Below are positions 1 to 6,260 of a stretch of DNA of 7,955 nt, one piece after another (positions within the stretch are counted from its first letter, which is position 1; the number at the start of each line of letters is the position of its first letter). A program made the position numbers and the translations under genes. Source of the stretch: Oscillospiraceae bacterium (lineage in GTDB: Bacteria; Bacillota; Clostridia; Oscillospirales; Ruminococcaceae); assembly GCA_900768705.1 (NCBI GenBank), contig CAAGEB010000031.1:1-7955 (forward strand), in the 5' to 3' direction. The notes under the pieces were generated by a model, which ran no database searches, was not told where the DNA came from, and saw only the letters and a program-made list of their open reading frames with translations.

Positions 1-133
1 AACCGGTTTGAACAGAGAAAATCGGCAGGGTGCGTCGGCTGCAAGGAAAGCCGACGAAGCAAGGCTGTATGCCTTGCGAGGAGGTTTGACGCAGCAGACG
101 GCGTGCACTGCTGATTTTCTCTCAAACAAGGTT
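1..133. repeat. Large imperfect palindromic element (MITE/REP-like repeat or structured RNA)
   Basis: Bases 1-28 and 108-133 are imperfect inverted repeats. The core GAGAAAATC-GCAG pairs across both arms, and the outer AACC..TTTGA also matches with a small bulge. Inside are two perfect hairpins: CGTCGGCT (33-40) with AGCCGACG (49-56), and GCAAGGC (59-65) with GCCTTGC (71-77) around a 5-nt loop. A third, alternative pairing is CAGCAG (92-97) with CTGCTG (108-113), which competes with the outer stem. The overall fold is cloverleaf-like. One forward frame (8-196) is open through the element, but it has no recognisable domain or ribosome binding site and I regard it as spurious. This architecture fits a small non-autonomous palindromic mobile element or a structured RNA. 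The window starts at the left arm, so the true left boundary is unknown. Strand cannot be assigned. Confidence 0.6.
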
Positions 134-1303
134 TTTAGAGGTGACCGGAATAAAAACGGCGGCGGGAACAAGCCGCAGAAGGATTTTTTCCCGTGAGACT
201 GTGCGGAATTCCGTATTGCACAGTCCGGAGAAACGCTGAAATATGTTTTGCGATACCGCAAAGGAAATTACTGATTCGGGCGAGAAAACGCAGGTGTAAA
301 GCCTCAGTCCCCGCCGTTCCGTAACAGAAATCGAGTTATTCCCGAAAACAGCCTCCGAATGCTTCATATATGCGGCGAACAGTGCCGTTACATACAGGCT
401 GACTGCCAGTCCGCTGTACAGTACGGTTTTCAGCAGCAGCATCTGCCGTGAGCTTTCTGAAATATACACCCCTGCCAGAGCGGCGGCGAAAATCGCAGTA
501 CACCATAACGGCACGGCGCACCGACCCCAGAATGCCGCTGCGGGACTTCTGACGGACAGACCGCCGAATCCCATACGGCGTTCGGAAGGGTAAATCATCA
601 CGCCTCTGCAATACACGGGGGAACGCCCTGCCGCAAGCGTAAATGCCGTGTCAACGGTAATCAGGGCGGCGGAATTACGGACAATGATATGCTCATATAA
701 TGTGATAATTCCGCTTTTAACCAAGAAATAGCCGTTCCTGCTTTCCGTCCTGAAACGGGCAAGACGGAGCAGCTTGTTTATGAATGCGGCGAACCATGCG
801 GTCAATGCAAAAATTCCCGCAGCTGCGGCAATTTTCGGCACGGCAATGTGCAGCACCGAAAGCGCACCGGCAACATTCTCCGCAGTGGAAAACAGCATTG
901 AAACCAGTTTATTGCCGTAATCACTTCCGAGAATAATGCCGATTTTTCGCAGAAACAATATAAAAAACACAATTCCGCCCAACGCACGGGTGTCAATGAA
1001 CGCTCCCAGTACCACCTTGCCGAAGGAGGGCTTTTCCGAGGGCGTACATTCGGGAAGAAAATCGAGCCTTTCATTACGGGACAGGTAAAATTCTGTTTTT
1101 CCGGTGAGAATGTACAAAGTCACCTTTTCGGCACCCAGAATGCGGGCGGGAATACTGCGGCAAATCGTTGCCCTGACAATGGATTTTATGGGCAGCAGCG
1201 TTTTTCTGCGGAGGATAATTCCTTTTTCCAGAATGATATATTCGGCGGTTATTTCAAGATGTACAAAAAATCGCCGTAAAATGTAATAAAAAATAATATC
1301 CAT
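122..1303 (-). CDS. bPH2 (DUF304) domain-containing membrane protein, YdbT-like
   Basis: About 393 aa from the ATG at 1303. An in-frame TTG at 1333 would add 10 residues but would overlap the glmU start. Neither start has a strong Shine-Dalgarno; GGATAAG lies just ahead of the ATG. The layout is three bacterial PH (bPH2) modules separated by two transmembrane hairpins. PH1 spans about residues 15-85 and contains the family-like segment LLPIKSIVRATICRS followed by a short arginine/leucine/glycine turn. Membrane helices lie near 102-126 and 150-178, PH2 near 185-240, membrane helices near 262-281 and 289-313, and PH3 near 316-385. This is the arrangement of Bacillus YdbT-type proteins, whose biochemical role is unsettled; a link to membrane or envelope stress is only inferred. 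The length is somewhat shorter than I expect for the family. The last five codons and the TGA stop lie within the palindromic element at 1-133, so the natural C-terminus may have been changed by insertion. Confidence 0.72.
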   Translation of the reverse strand: MDIIFYYILRRFFVHLEITAEYIILEKGIILRRKTLLPIKSIVRATICRSIPARILGAEKVTLYILTGKTEFYLSRNERLDFLPECTPSEKPSFGKVVLGAFIDTRALGGIVFFILFLRKIGIILGSDYGNKLVSMLFSTAENVAGALSVLHIAVPKIAAAAGIFALTAWFAAFINKLLRLARFRTESRNGYFLVKSGIITLYEHIIVRNSAALITVDTAFTLAAGRSPVYCRGVMIYPSERRMGFGGLSVRSPAAAFWGRCAVPLWCTAIFAAALAGVYISESSRQMLLLKTVLYSGLAVSLYVTALFAAYMKHSEAVFGNNSISVTERRGLRLYTCVFSPESVISFAVSQNIFQRFSGLCNTEFRTVSREKILLRLVPAAVFIPVTSKNLV

Positions 1304-1311
1304 ACTTATCC

Positions 1312-1318
1312 GAGGGGG
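1312..1318 (+). promoter_or_regulatory. Ribosome binding site of glmU (decides TTG start)
   Basis: GAGGGGG sits 8 nt upstream of TTG 1327. There is no in-frame ATG that keeps the nucleotide-binding LAGG motif near the N-terminus, so this site supports translation from TTG. It lies in the 23-bp gap between the divergent start codons. Confidence 0.7.
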
Positions 1319-1326
1319 TAATTGAT

Positions 1327-2691
1327 TTGACAACAGGCTGTGTTATCCTGGCGGGAGGCGCAGGAAAGCGTATGAAATCCGAAAAGCCTAAGGTGCTTTG
1401 CGAGGTTCTGAAAAAGCCTATGCTGGGCTGGGTGCTGGACGCAGCGGAGAGCTTCGGGTTCGACAGAATAGGAGTCGTGACCGGATTTCGCCGTGAGCTT
1501 TGCGAAGAGTATATTTCAGGCAGGAACGGAAATACCGAAATATTTTATCAGCCGGAGCAGAAAGGCACCGGCGACGCTGCCGAAAAGGCTGCGGAGCTTA
1601 TTCGTTCGGTGGATAAGGTATGCGTTTTGTGCGGAGACGCACCTTTTATCGACAGTGAAACGCTGAAAAATTCACTGGAATACCACAATAAAAGCGGTGC
1701 AAAAGTCACCGTAATTACAGCGCAGATTGAGAACCCTGCCGGCTACGGCAGAATTATCAGAAACGGAGAAGATTTCACCGCCATACGGGAACAAAAGGAT
1801 TGTTCCCCGAAGGAAGCGGAAATATGCGAAGTGAACAGCGGAGCTTACTGGTTTGAGTCCGAGGCACTGCTTGATGCGCTTCCGAAGTTATCCGACCACA
1901 ATGCGGGAGGAGAGTATTATCTTACCGACTGTGTGGAAATTATCGGCTCTGCCGCCGCATACAAAAGCTCCAACGCCGATATTGTTCTCGGAGCAAATTC
2001 GAGACAGGCGCTTCTGGAGCTGAACGAAACCGCCCGCAGAAATGTTTTTAATCGGCTGATGGACGAGGGAGTGAGCTTTGTCACCACGGACGGTATTATT
2101 ATCGGCGCAGATGTTAAAGTTGGCTGTGATACTGCAATTATGCCGAATACAATAATTCTCGGAAAAACCGTTATCGGAAAGAACTGTGAGATAGGTCCCA
2201 ACTCCTGCATAAAGGACTGTGTTATCGGGAACAATGTTATTCTCGACAATGTTCGTGCCTGTGAGTCCGTAATTGAGGACAATGTGAAAATCGGTCCCTT
2301 TGCACAGATACGCCCCGGAAGCACAATCCGCAGGGGAGTTAAAATCGGCGATTTTGTGGAAATCAAAAACAGCGATATAGGCGAAAACACCGCTGTGGCG
2401 CATCTTACCTATCTTGGGGACAGCGATGTGGGACGAGGCGTTAATTTCGGCTGCGGCTGCGTTACCGCAAACTACGACGGTATAAATAAATACCGCACTG
2501 AAATCGGCGACCATGCTTTTATCGGCTGTAATACAAACCTTATCGCTCCCGTGAAAATTGGGGAGAACGCCGCAACGGGAGCAGGCTCCACCATTACAAG
2601 GGAAGTGCCTGCGGACGCTCTTGCGGTTGAACGGGCAAAAACACGGGTTATCGAACATTGGGAGAAAAATTCCAAAAGGGAGAAAAAATAA
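1327..2691 (+). CDS. glmU: Bifunctional UDP-GlcNAc pyrophosphorylase / glucosamine-1-phosphate N-acetyltransferase
   Basis: This 454-aa cytoplasmic enzyme acetylates glucosamine-1-phosphate and then uridylylates it to UDP-GlcNAc, the precursor for peptidoglycan and other envelope polymers. The N-terminal uridyltransferase domain (about 1-228) shows the LAGGAGKRM loop at 8-16 followed by PKVL, then QPEQKGTGDA at 75-84, GD at 103-104, GYGRI at 139-143, and EVNSGAY at 168-174. The C-terminal left-handed beta-helix (about 250-445) is built from hexapeptide repeats. It carries HLTYLGD at 359-365, where His359 corresponds to the acetyltransferase catalytic His of E. coli GlmU, and ANYDG at 381-385. 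Length is normal for the family. Translation starts at TTG behind a good ribosome binding site. It is the first gene of a rightward cluster, and the next gene starts 5 bp after its stop. I found no convincing promoter. It must lie inside the divergent bPH2 gene, for example in the AT-rich 1252-1300 stretch. Confidence 0.95.
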   Translation: MTTGCVILAGGAGKRMKSEKPKVLCEVLKKPMLGWVLDAAESFGFDRIGVVTGFRRELCEEYISGRNGNTEIFYQPEQKGTGDAAEKAAELIRSVDKVCVLCGDAPFIDSETLKNSLEYHNKSGAKVTVITAQIENPAGYGRIIRNGEDFTAIREQKDCSPKEAEICEVNSGAYWFESEALLDALPKLSDHNAGGEYYLTDCVEIIGSAAAYKSSNADIVLGANSRQALLELNETARRNVFNRLMDEGVSFVTTDGIIIGADVKVGCDTAIMPNTIILGKTVIGKNCEIGPNSCIKDCVIGNNVILDNVRACESVIEDNVKIGPFAQIRPGSTIRRGVKIGDFVEIKNSDIGENTAVAHLTYLGDSDVGRGVNFGCGCVTANYDGINKYRTEIGDHAFIGCNTNLIAPVKIGENAATGAGSTITREVPADALAVERAKTRVIEHWEKNSKREKK

Positions 2692-2696
2692 CCTGA

Positions 2697-3215
2697 ATGA
2701 ATGCTTTGATTGTGGTGGACTATCAGAATGATTTTGTAAACGGCACACTGGGTTTTCCGGAGGCTCGTCTGCTTGAGCCGATAATCGGGCGGAAGCTGGA
2801 CAAATATCATAACGGAAAAGGCAGAGTGATATTCACTCTTGACACCCACGGCGACGATTATTCCGAGACCGCCGAAGGCAGAAGCTTTCCCACGGTTCAC
2901 TGTATCGAAGGAAGTGAAGGGCATCGTCTTTACGGCAGAATTGCCGAGAAGGCGCTGCCCGAAGATATAAAAATATTCAAGCACTCCTACGGTTCTCTGG
3001 AGCTGGCGAAGGTGCTGCGGGAATATAATTTTGACGAGGTGGAGCTTTGCGGACTGGTGACGGATATATGCGTTATTGCCAATGCCGTGATTGCCAAAAC
3101 CGCACTGCCCGAAAGCCGAATCTCCGTTGACGGCAGAGCCTGTGCAGGCAGCAGCAAATCCGCCCACGAAAACGCTCTGCAGGTTATGCGGGGACTTCAG
3201 ATTGAAGTTATCTGA
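2697..3215 (+). CDS. pncA: Isochorismatase-family cysteine hydrolase, probable nicotinamidase
   Basis: This 172-aa protein is probably the nicotinamidase that deamidates nicotinamide to nicotinate for NAD salvage. The isochorismatase-fold catalytic triad is visible as Asp8 (VDYQNDF), Lys95 (KHSYGS) and Cys125 (GLVTDICV). The metal site is Asp49 and His51 (DTH) with His68 (VHCIEGSEG). The fourth ligand is probably Glu57, as in streptococcal-type nicotinamidases, rather than the second histidine of the mycobacterial type. Other isochorismatase-like hydrolases share the triad, so the substrate call rests mainly on the adjacent pncB-type gene. Start: ATG 2697 gives the typical short hydrophobic first strand (NALIVVD). 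The nearest Shine-Dalgarno-like AAGGGAG, inside the end of glmU, is about 14 nt away. That spacing is long and suggests coupling to glmU translation. Confidence 0.88.
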   Translation: MNALIVVDYQNDFVNGTLGFPEARLLEPIIGRKLDKYHNGKGRVIFTLDTHGDDYSETAEGRSFPTVHCIEGSEGHRLYGRIAEKALPEDIKIFKHSYGSLELAKVLREYNFDEVELCGLVTDICVIANAVIAKTALPESRISVDGRACAGSSKSAHENALQVMRGLQIEVI

Positions 3216-3235
3216 CGCATTGCAGTATGATAACT
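3194..3235 (+). promoter_or_regulatory. Competing hairpins over the pncB translation start
   Basis: Two inverted repeats overlap. ACTTCA (3194-3199) pairs with TGAAGT (3203-3208) around a 3-nt loop. AGTTATC (3206-3212) pairs perfectly with GATAACT (3229-3235) around a 16-nt loop that contains the pncA stop codon. Bases 3206-3208 are shared, so the two stems exclude each other. The second stem reaches the last base of the pncB start codon (3227-3229). No Shine-Dalgarno is visible before pncB. A role in translational coupling is inferred, and short stems of this size can occur by chance. Confidence 0.35.
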
Positions 3236-4666
3236 ATTAACCCTGCAATGCTTTGCGATTATTACCAGCTTACGATGTGCAACGGATTTTTCCGATCCGG
3301 AATTGCCGATCGTATCGCCTATTACGATCTTTTCTTCCGCCGTGTTCCCGAAGGCGGCGGTTATGCGGTCTGCGCCGGACTGGAGCAGATTGTGGGATAT
3401 ATTGAAAATCTGCATTTCACGGGAAAGGATATTGATTTCCTGCGGAAAAAAGGCATTTTCCACAGTGGATTTCTGGATTATCTTCGGAATTTCCGATTTG
3501 AAGGAGATATATACGCTGTCCCTGAGGGTACGCCTGTTTTTCCCGATGAACCGCTGATAACGGTTCGGGCTCCGGCTATTCAGGCGCAGCTTATCGAAAC
3601 AATGCTGCTGCTTCTGCTTAATCATCAGTCGCTTATTGCCACAAAGGCAAGCAGGATTGTCCGTGCCGCCTGTGGAAGAAAGGTCGCAGAGCTGGGTTCA
3701 CGCCGTGCGCAGGGTGCGTCGGCGGCGGTTCTGGGGGCGAGGGCGGCTTATATAGGTGGGGTTTACGGCTCCTCCTGCACCTTATCGGACGAGCTGTACA
3801 ATGTTCCCGCAATGGGAACCACAGCTCACAGCTGGGTGCAGATGTTCAATACGGAGCTGGAGGCTTTCTGCGAGTATTGTCGGATTTACCCCGAAAATAC
3901 GGTGCTTCCCGTAGATACCTACAATGTGCTGAAATCCGGAATTCCCAATGCAATAAAGGCATTTGACAGGGTGCTGAAGCCTTTGGGCGCACGCCCGTCG
4001 GGTATAAGACTGGATTCGGGAGATATTGCCGTTTTATCCTCAAAGGCAAGAAAAATGCTGGACGAGGCGGGATATACGGATTGCAGAATAATTGCCTCCG
4101 GTTCATTGGACGAGCATAAAATTTCGGAGCTGGTGAGCAGGGGGGCGGCTGTGGATGTTTTCGGAGTGGGAGAACGGCTTATCACTTCGGCGGCAGACCC
4201 GGTTTTCGGCGGAGTTTACAAGCTTTGCGCCATTGAGGACAACGGAGTTATCATACCGAAAATCAAAATCAGCGAAAATGTAAGGAAAATCACCAATCCG
4301 CATTTCAAGAAGGTGTACCGCATTTTCGACAATGAAAGCGGAAAAGCTTTGGCAGACCTTATCTGCCTTTACAATGAGAAAATTGAGGCGGGAAAACCGC
4401 TTCCGATCAAGGAAACAGTTTTATTCCACGGAGAGAATTCAATCGGGAATTTCACGGCAAGAGAATTGCAGGTGCCGGTATTTATCGGCGGAAAAAGAGT
4501 TTATCAGCTTCCGAAAACAGATGAAATAAGAACCTGCTGCTCACGGCAGCTGGAAAACATCAAAGCTTCGGTGCTTCGTTCCGATAATCCGGAAAGATAC
4601 CCTGTGGAGCTGTCACGGAGGCTTTGGGATATTAAACGGAAATTACTTTCCGAAAATGGAGAATGA
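3227..4666 (+). CDS. pncB: Nicotinate phosphoribosyltransferase
   Basis: This 479-aa cytoplasmic enzyme condenses nicotinate with PRPP to nicotinate mononucleotide, with ATP hydrolysis, which is the committing step of Preiss-Handler NAD salvage. Visible family landmarks are the N-terminal YYQLTMCNGFF, the GSRRAQG segment at 157-163, GTTAHSW at 197-203 (His201 is the expected phosphorylated histidine), RLDSGD at 261-266, and the phosphate-binding stretch DVFGVGERLITS at 310-321. The C-terminal region (about 390-479) is typical of the longer Firmicutes form. The start lies 11 bp after the pncA stop. No Shine-Dalgarno is visible and the ATG lies in a potential hairpin (3206-3235), so initiation probably depends on ribosomes finishing pncA. 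The adjacent nicotinamidase supports the substrate assignment. The stop codon lies 4 bp before the next gene. Confidence 0.94.
   Translation: MITINPAMLCDYYQLTMCNGFFRSGIADRIAYYDLFFRRVPEGGGYAVCAGLEQIVGYIENLHFTGKDIDFLRKKGIFHSGFLDYLRNFRFEGDIYAVPEGTPVFPDEPLITVRAPAIQAQLIETMLLLLLNHQSLIATKASRIVRAACGRKVAELGSRRAQGASAAVLGARAAYIGGVYGSSCTLSDELYNVPAMGTTAHSWVQMFNTELEAFCEYCRIYPENTVLPVDTYNVLKSGIPNAIKAFDRVLKPLGARPSGIRLDSGDIAVLSSKARKMLDEAGYTDCRIIASGSLDEHKISELVSRGAAVDVFGVGERLITSAADPVFGGVYKLCAIEDNGVIIPKIKISENVRKITNPHFKKVYRIFDNESGKALADLICLYNEKIEAGKPLPIKETVLFHGENSIGNFTARELQVPVFIGGKRVYQLPKTDEIRTCCSRQLENIKASVLRSDNPERYPVELSRRLWDIKRKLLSENGE
4658..4661 (+). promoter_or_regulatory. Ribosome binding site of the downstream hypothetical gene
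   Basis: GGAG lies 9 nt before ATG 4671 and overlaps the last codons of pncB. The alternative in-frame ATG at 4656 has no purine-rich site at proper spacing, so 4671 is preferred. This places start and stop 4 bp apart, consistent with coupled translation. Confidence 0.5.
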
Positions 4667-4670
4667 GGTT

Positions 4671-6146
4671 ATGACGCAGGAAGAAATTCAGCGGCGATGC
4701 CGTGAAATAAGCTCCGCAGGCGGACGGGCAGACTGCGGTTTTTCAGCCGCCGACGCCGACGGGTTTATTGATACCTCTCCGGAACAGAACGGTTCACGGG
4801 GCATTGCTTTTTTCGATAATCGGATAGCATTGAATTTTGACGGCGAAACGGTTTATGTGCCTTATGAGGATATATCCTCGGTGCAGATTATCAGCAGCTT
4901 TGAGGATAATTTTTCCGATGAGCTGAATATATGCTGCAAAAATTCTGAGCTGCGTATTTCGGACTGCTCCGTTGATAAGCAGGGATTGAAACGGCTGATA
5001 GAGGAGCTTTGCGGGAAATCCGAAACGAAGTCTTATGCGGGTTCCGATGTCGTTCCCGAGGAAAATATACCCGCTGCACAGCCTGAGGCTCCGGAAGATA
5101 AAGCCCAATCGGAGCCGGCACTTATATCTTTATCGGAGAGCGGGGAAATTCCGGAAAATCGGGAGATATGGAAATCCGAGGAAGCCTTTGAAATTCCTTT
5201 CGATACGGATGAACCCGAACCTGTTTTCGTTCCCGACGATGAAGCACCCGAGGATAGTGTTTCGGCTTCGCAGCTTTCGGTGACAGAAAATAGTCTCAAA
5301 TCGGAGCAGCCGCCTATTTCTGTGACGGAAAGCGGGGAAATTGCCGGTACTATCCATCAGGAAAGACCGGAAATCAATGAAACAGATGAGCCTTCTTCCA
5401 TTCCGACGGAGAATGACAGCGGAGAAAACCTGCCTGCCGATAGCCTTACCGAAGAAACGGATAATGATAGTCAGTCAGAGGAGGATATTTTCGATAATGA
5501 CGATATTCTCAGAGAAATTGAAAATATGTCTCACGAAGAGACAATGGAATATCTGTCAAAAACGCTGAACGAAATTAATTCTCCCGTGGGAAACAGCAGT
5601 GACGCCAAAGTGGAATCCTCCGATCGGACAGAATCGGAGGAAGATGTAAAAAATAATTCTCCGGACACGGATGATCGGGAGATAATTCCGATAAAATTGG
5701 TTCCGCCCACCATTCCCGAGCAGCAAAAAAAGAACAGTCTCACGGAGGAGCCTGTCTGGGGAGATATTTACATAAAGGCGTCACGAAGCCTGCGGGAACT
5801 CTGCGAGAAGGGAAAACTTTCCATGGATTGTATTGAAGCCGAGCTTAAGGACAAGCTGCTTGAATCTGCCGAGGCTTTTGCCGATATTACCAAGGACGAA
5901 AGCAAAATTCCGAAGGTGCTTATTCCAAAAATAACCGAGCTGAAAAATGCTTCCGACAATTTCGGTCAATATTTTTCCTACGGTGAGGATATTGCGGTAA
6001 GGGCGATGTTTTTTATGCACTTCCAGATGCTGTCCTATGCGGACAGAATTGTGGAAGATCCGGACATCAAGGAAAGGCTTAACGACTTTTTCCGAAGATT
6101 CGGCGCAGCGGGAATTACGCTTTCAATGCTTGATACGAGAATTTAG
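4671..6146 (+). CDS. Hypothetical acidic protein: PH/GRAM-like N-terminus, disordered linker, helical C-terminal domain
   Basis: About 491 aa, or 496 if the ATG at 4656 is used; I do not recognise this family. The N-terminal part (about 44-114) reads like a small PH/GRAM-type beta domain ending in a helix: it begins GIAFFDNRIAL, continues YVPYEDISSVQI, then a strand pair and a terminal helix KQGLKRLIEEL. From about 116 to 355 the protein is very rich in Glu, Asp, Ser, Pro and Thr and is probably disordered. It contains a duplicated segment with core ESGEI (147-160 and 211-224) and one predicted helical island (about 273-304, DILREIENMSHEETMEYL). The C-terminal 130 residues (about 360-491) are predicted mostly helical, with amphipathic stretches such as MFFMHFQMLSYADRIVE. 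No signal peptide or membrane segment is seen, so it is probably cytoplasmic. It follows pncB by 4 bp and precedes guaA. A scaffold or adaptor role is a guess from the layout only. Confidence 0.75.
   Translation: MTQEEIQRRCREISSAGGRADCGFSAADADGFIDTSPEQNGSRGIAFFDNRIALNFDGETVYVPYEDISSVQIISSFEDNFSDELNICCKNSELRISDCSVDKQGLKRLIEELCGKSETKSYAGSDVVPEENIPAAQPEAPEDKAQSEPALISLSESGEIPENREIWKSEEAFEIPFDTDEPEPVFVPDDEAPEDSVSASQLSVTENSLKSEQPPISVTESGEIAGTIHQERPEINETDEPSSIPTENDSGENLPADSLTEETDNDSQSEEDIFDNDDILREIENMSHEETMEYLSKTLNEINSPVGNSSDAKVESSDRTESEEDVKNNSPDTDDREIIPIKLVPPTIPEQQKKNSLTEEPVWGDIYIKASRSLRELCEKGKLSMDCIEAELKDKLLESAEAFADITKDESKIPKVLIPKITELKNASDNFGQYFSYGEDIAVRAMFFMHFQMLSYADRIVEDPDIKERLNDFFRRFGAAGITLSMLDTRI
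5109..5342 (+). repeat. Duplicated segment in the linker of the hypothetical protein
   Basis: Two similar 14-residue blocks at 5109-5150 and 5301-5342 share the pattern S-E-x-x-x-I-S-[LV]-[ST]-E-S-G-E-I. They lie 64 residues apart, and the underlying DNA is also similar (AGCGGGGAAATT in both). This looks like an old internal duplication in a low-complexity linker or a short binding motif used twice. Confidence 0.5.
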
Positions 6147-6260
6147 CGGAGTATGGATTAATTAAGCCCACAATTCGGCAATAAAAACGCTTTATAAAGG
6201 CGCAGGGAGCAACACTTTCTGCGGACTGAAAAATTAATATATTTAATTTGGAGGAATAGT
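6147..6260 (+). promoter_or_regulatory. Intergenic leader of guaA with a 9-bp hairpin
   Basis: This 114-bp gap between the hypothetical gene and guaA contains a hairpin, CGCAGGGAG (6201-6209) with CTTTCTGCG (6215-6223), nine pairs including two G-U around a 5-nt loop. It is followed by an AT-rich stretch, not a T-run, so it is not a standard terminator. TAATAT at 6235-6240 could be a -10 box but lacks a good -35. I looked for the purine riboswitch core often found ahead of purine genes in Firmicutes and did not find it. Whether guaA has its own promoter is not decided by the sequence. Confidence 0.35.
6250..6254 (+). promoter_or_regulatory. Ribosome binding site of guaA
   Basis: GGAGG is placed 6 nt before ATG 6261. 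It is the strongest ribosome binding site in the window and fits high expression of a housekeeping enzyme. Confidence 0.8.

Noticed and set aside
8..196. Open reading frame of 62 aa running through the palindromic element
   Set aside because: No ribosome binding site and no recognisable domain. It reads straight through inverted repeats, and open frames through GC-rich palindromes are common artefacts.
1252..1282. TTTCAA and TAAAAT as a promoter for glmU
   Set aside because: The spacer is 19 bp and both boxes are imperfect in an AT-rich stretch. Alternative -10-like boxes nearby fit as well, so no specific promoter is called.
1888..3167. Long minus-strand open frames opposite glmU and pncA (up to 286 aa)
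   Set aside because: They are antisense shadows of genes with clear catalytic motifs, and their translations show no family features.
3709..3723. Exact 15-nt match between pncB and the palindromic element (bases 25-39)
   Set aside because: In pncB it encodes part of the conserved RRAQGASA segment, so it is constrained by the protein. The match is unlikely but explainable by chance in GC-rich sequence, and no inverted arm accompanies it.
6188..6202. CGC-TTTATAAA-GGCG as a terminator after the hypothetical gene
   Set aside because: Only about three G-C pairs around an AT palindrome and no following T-run.
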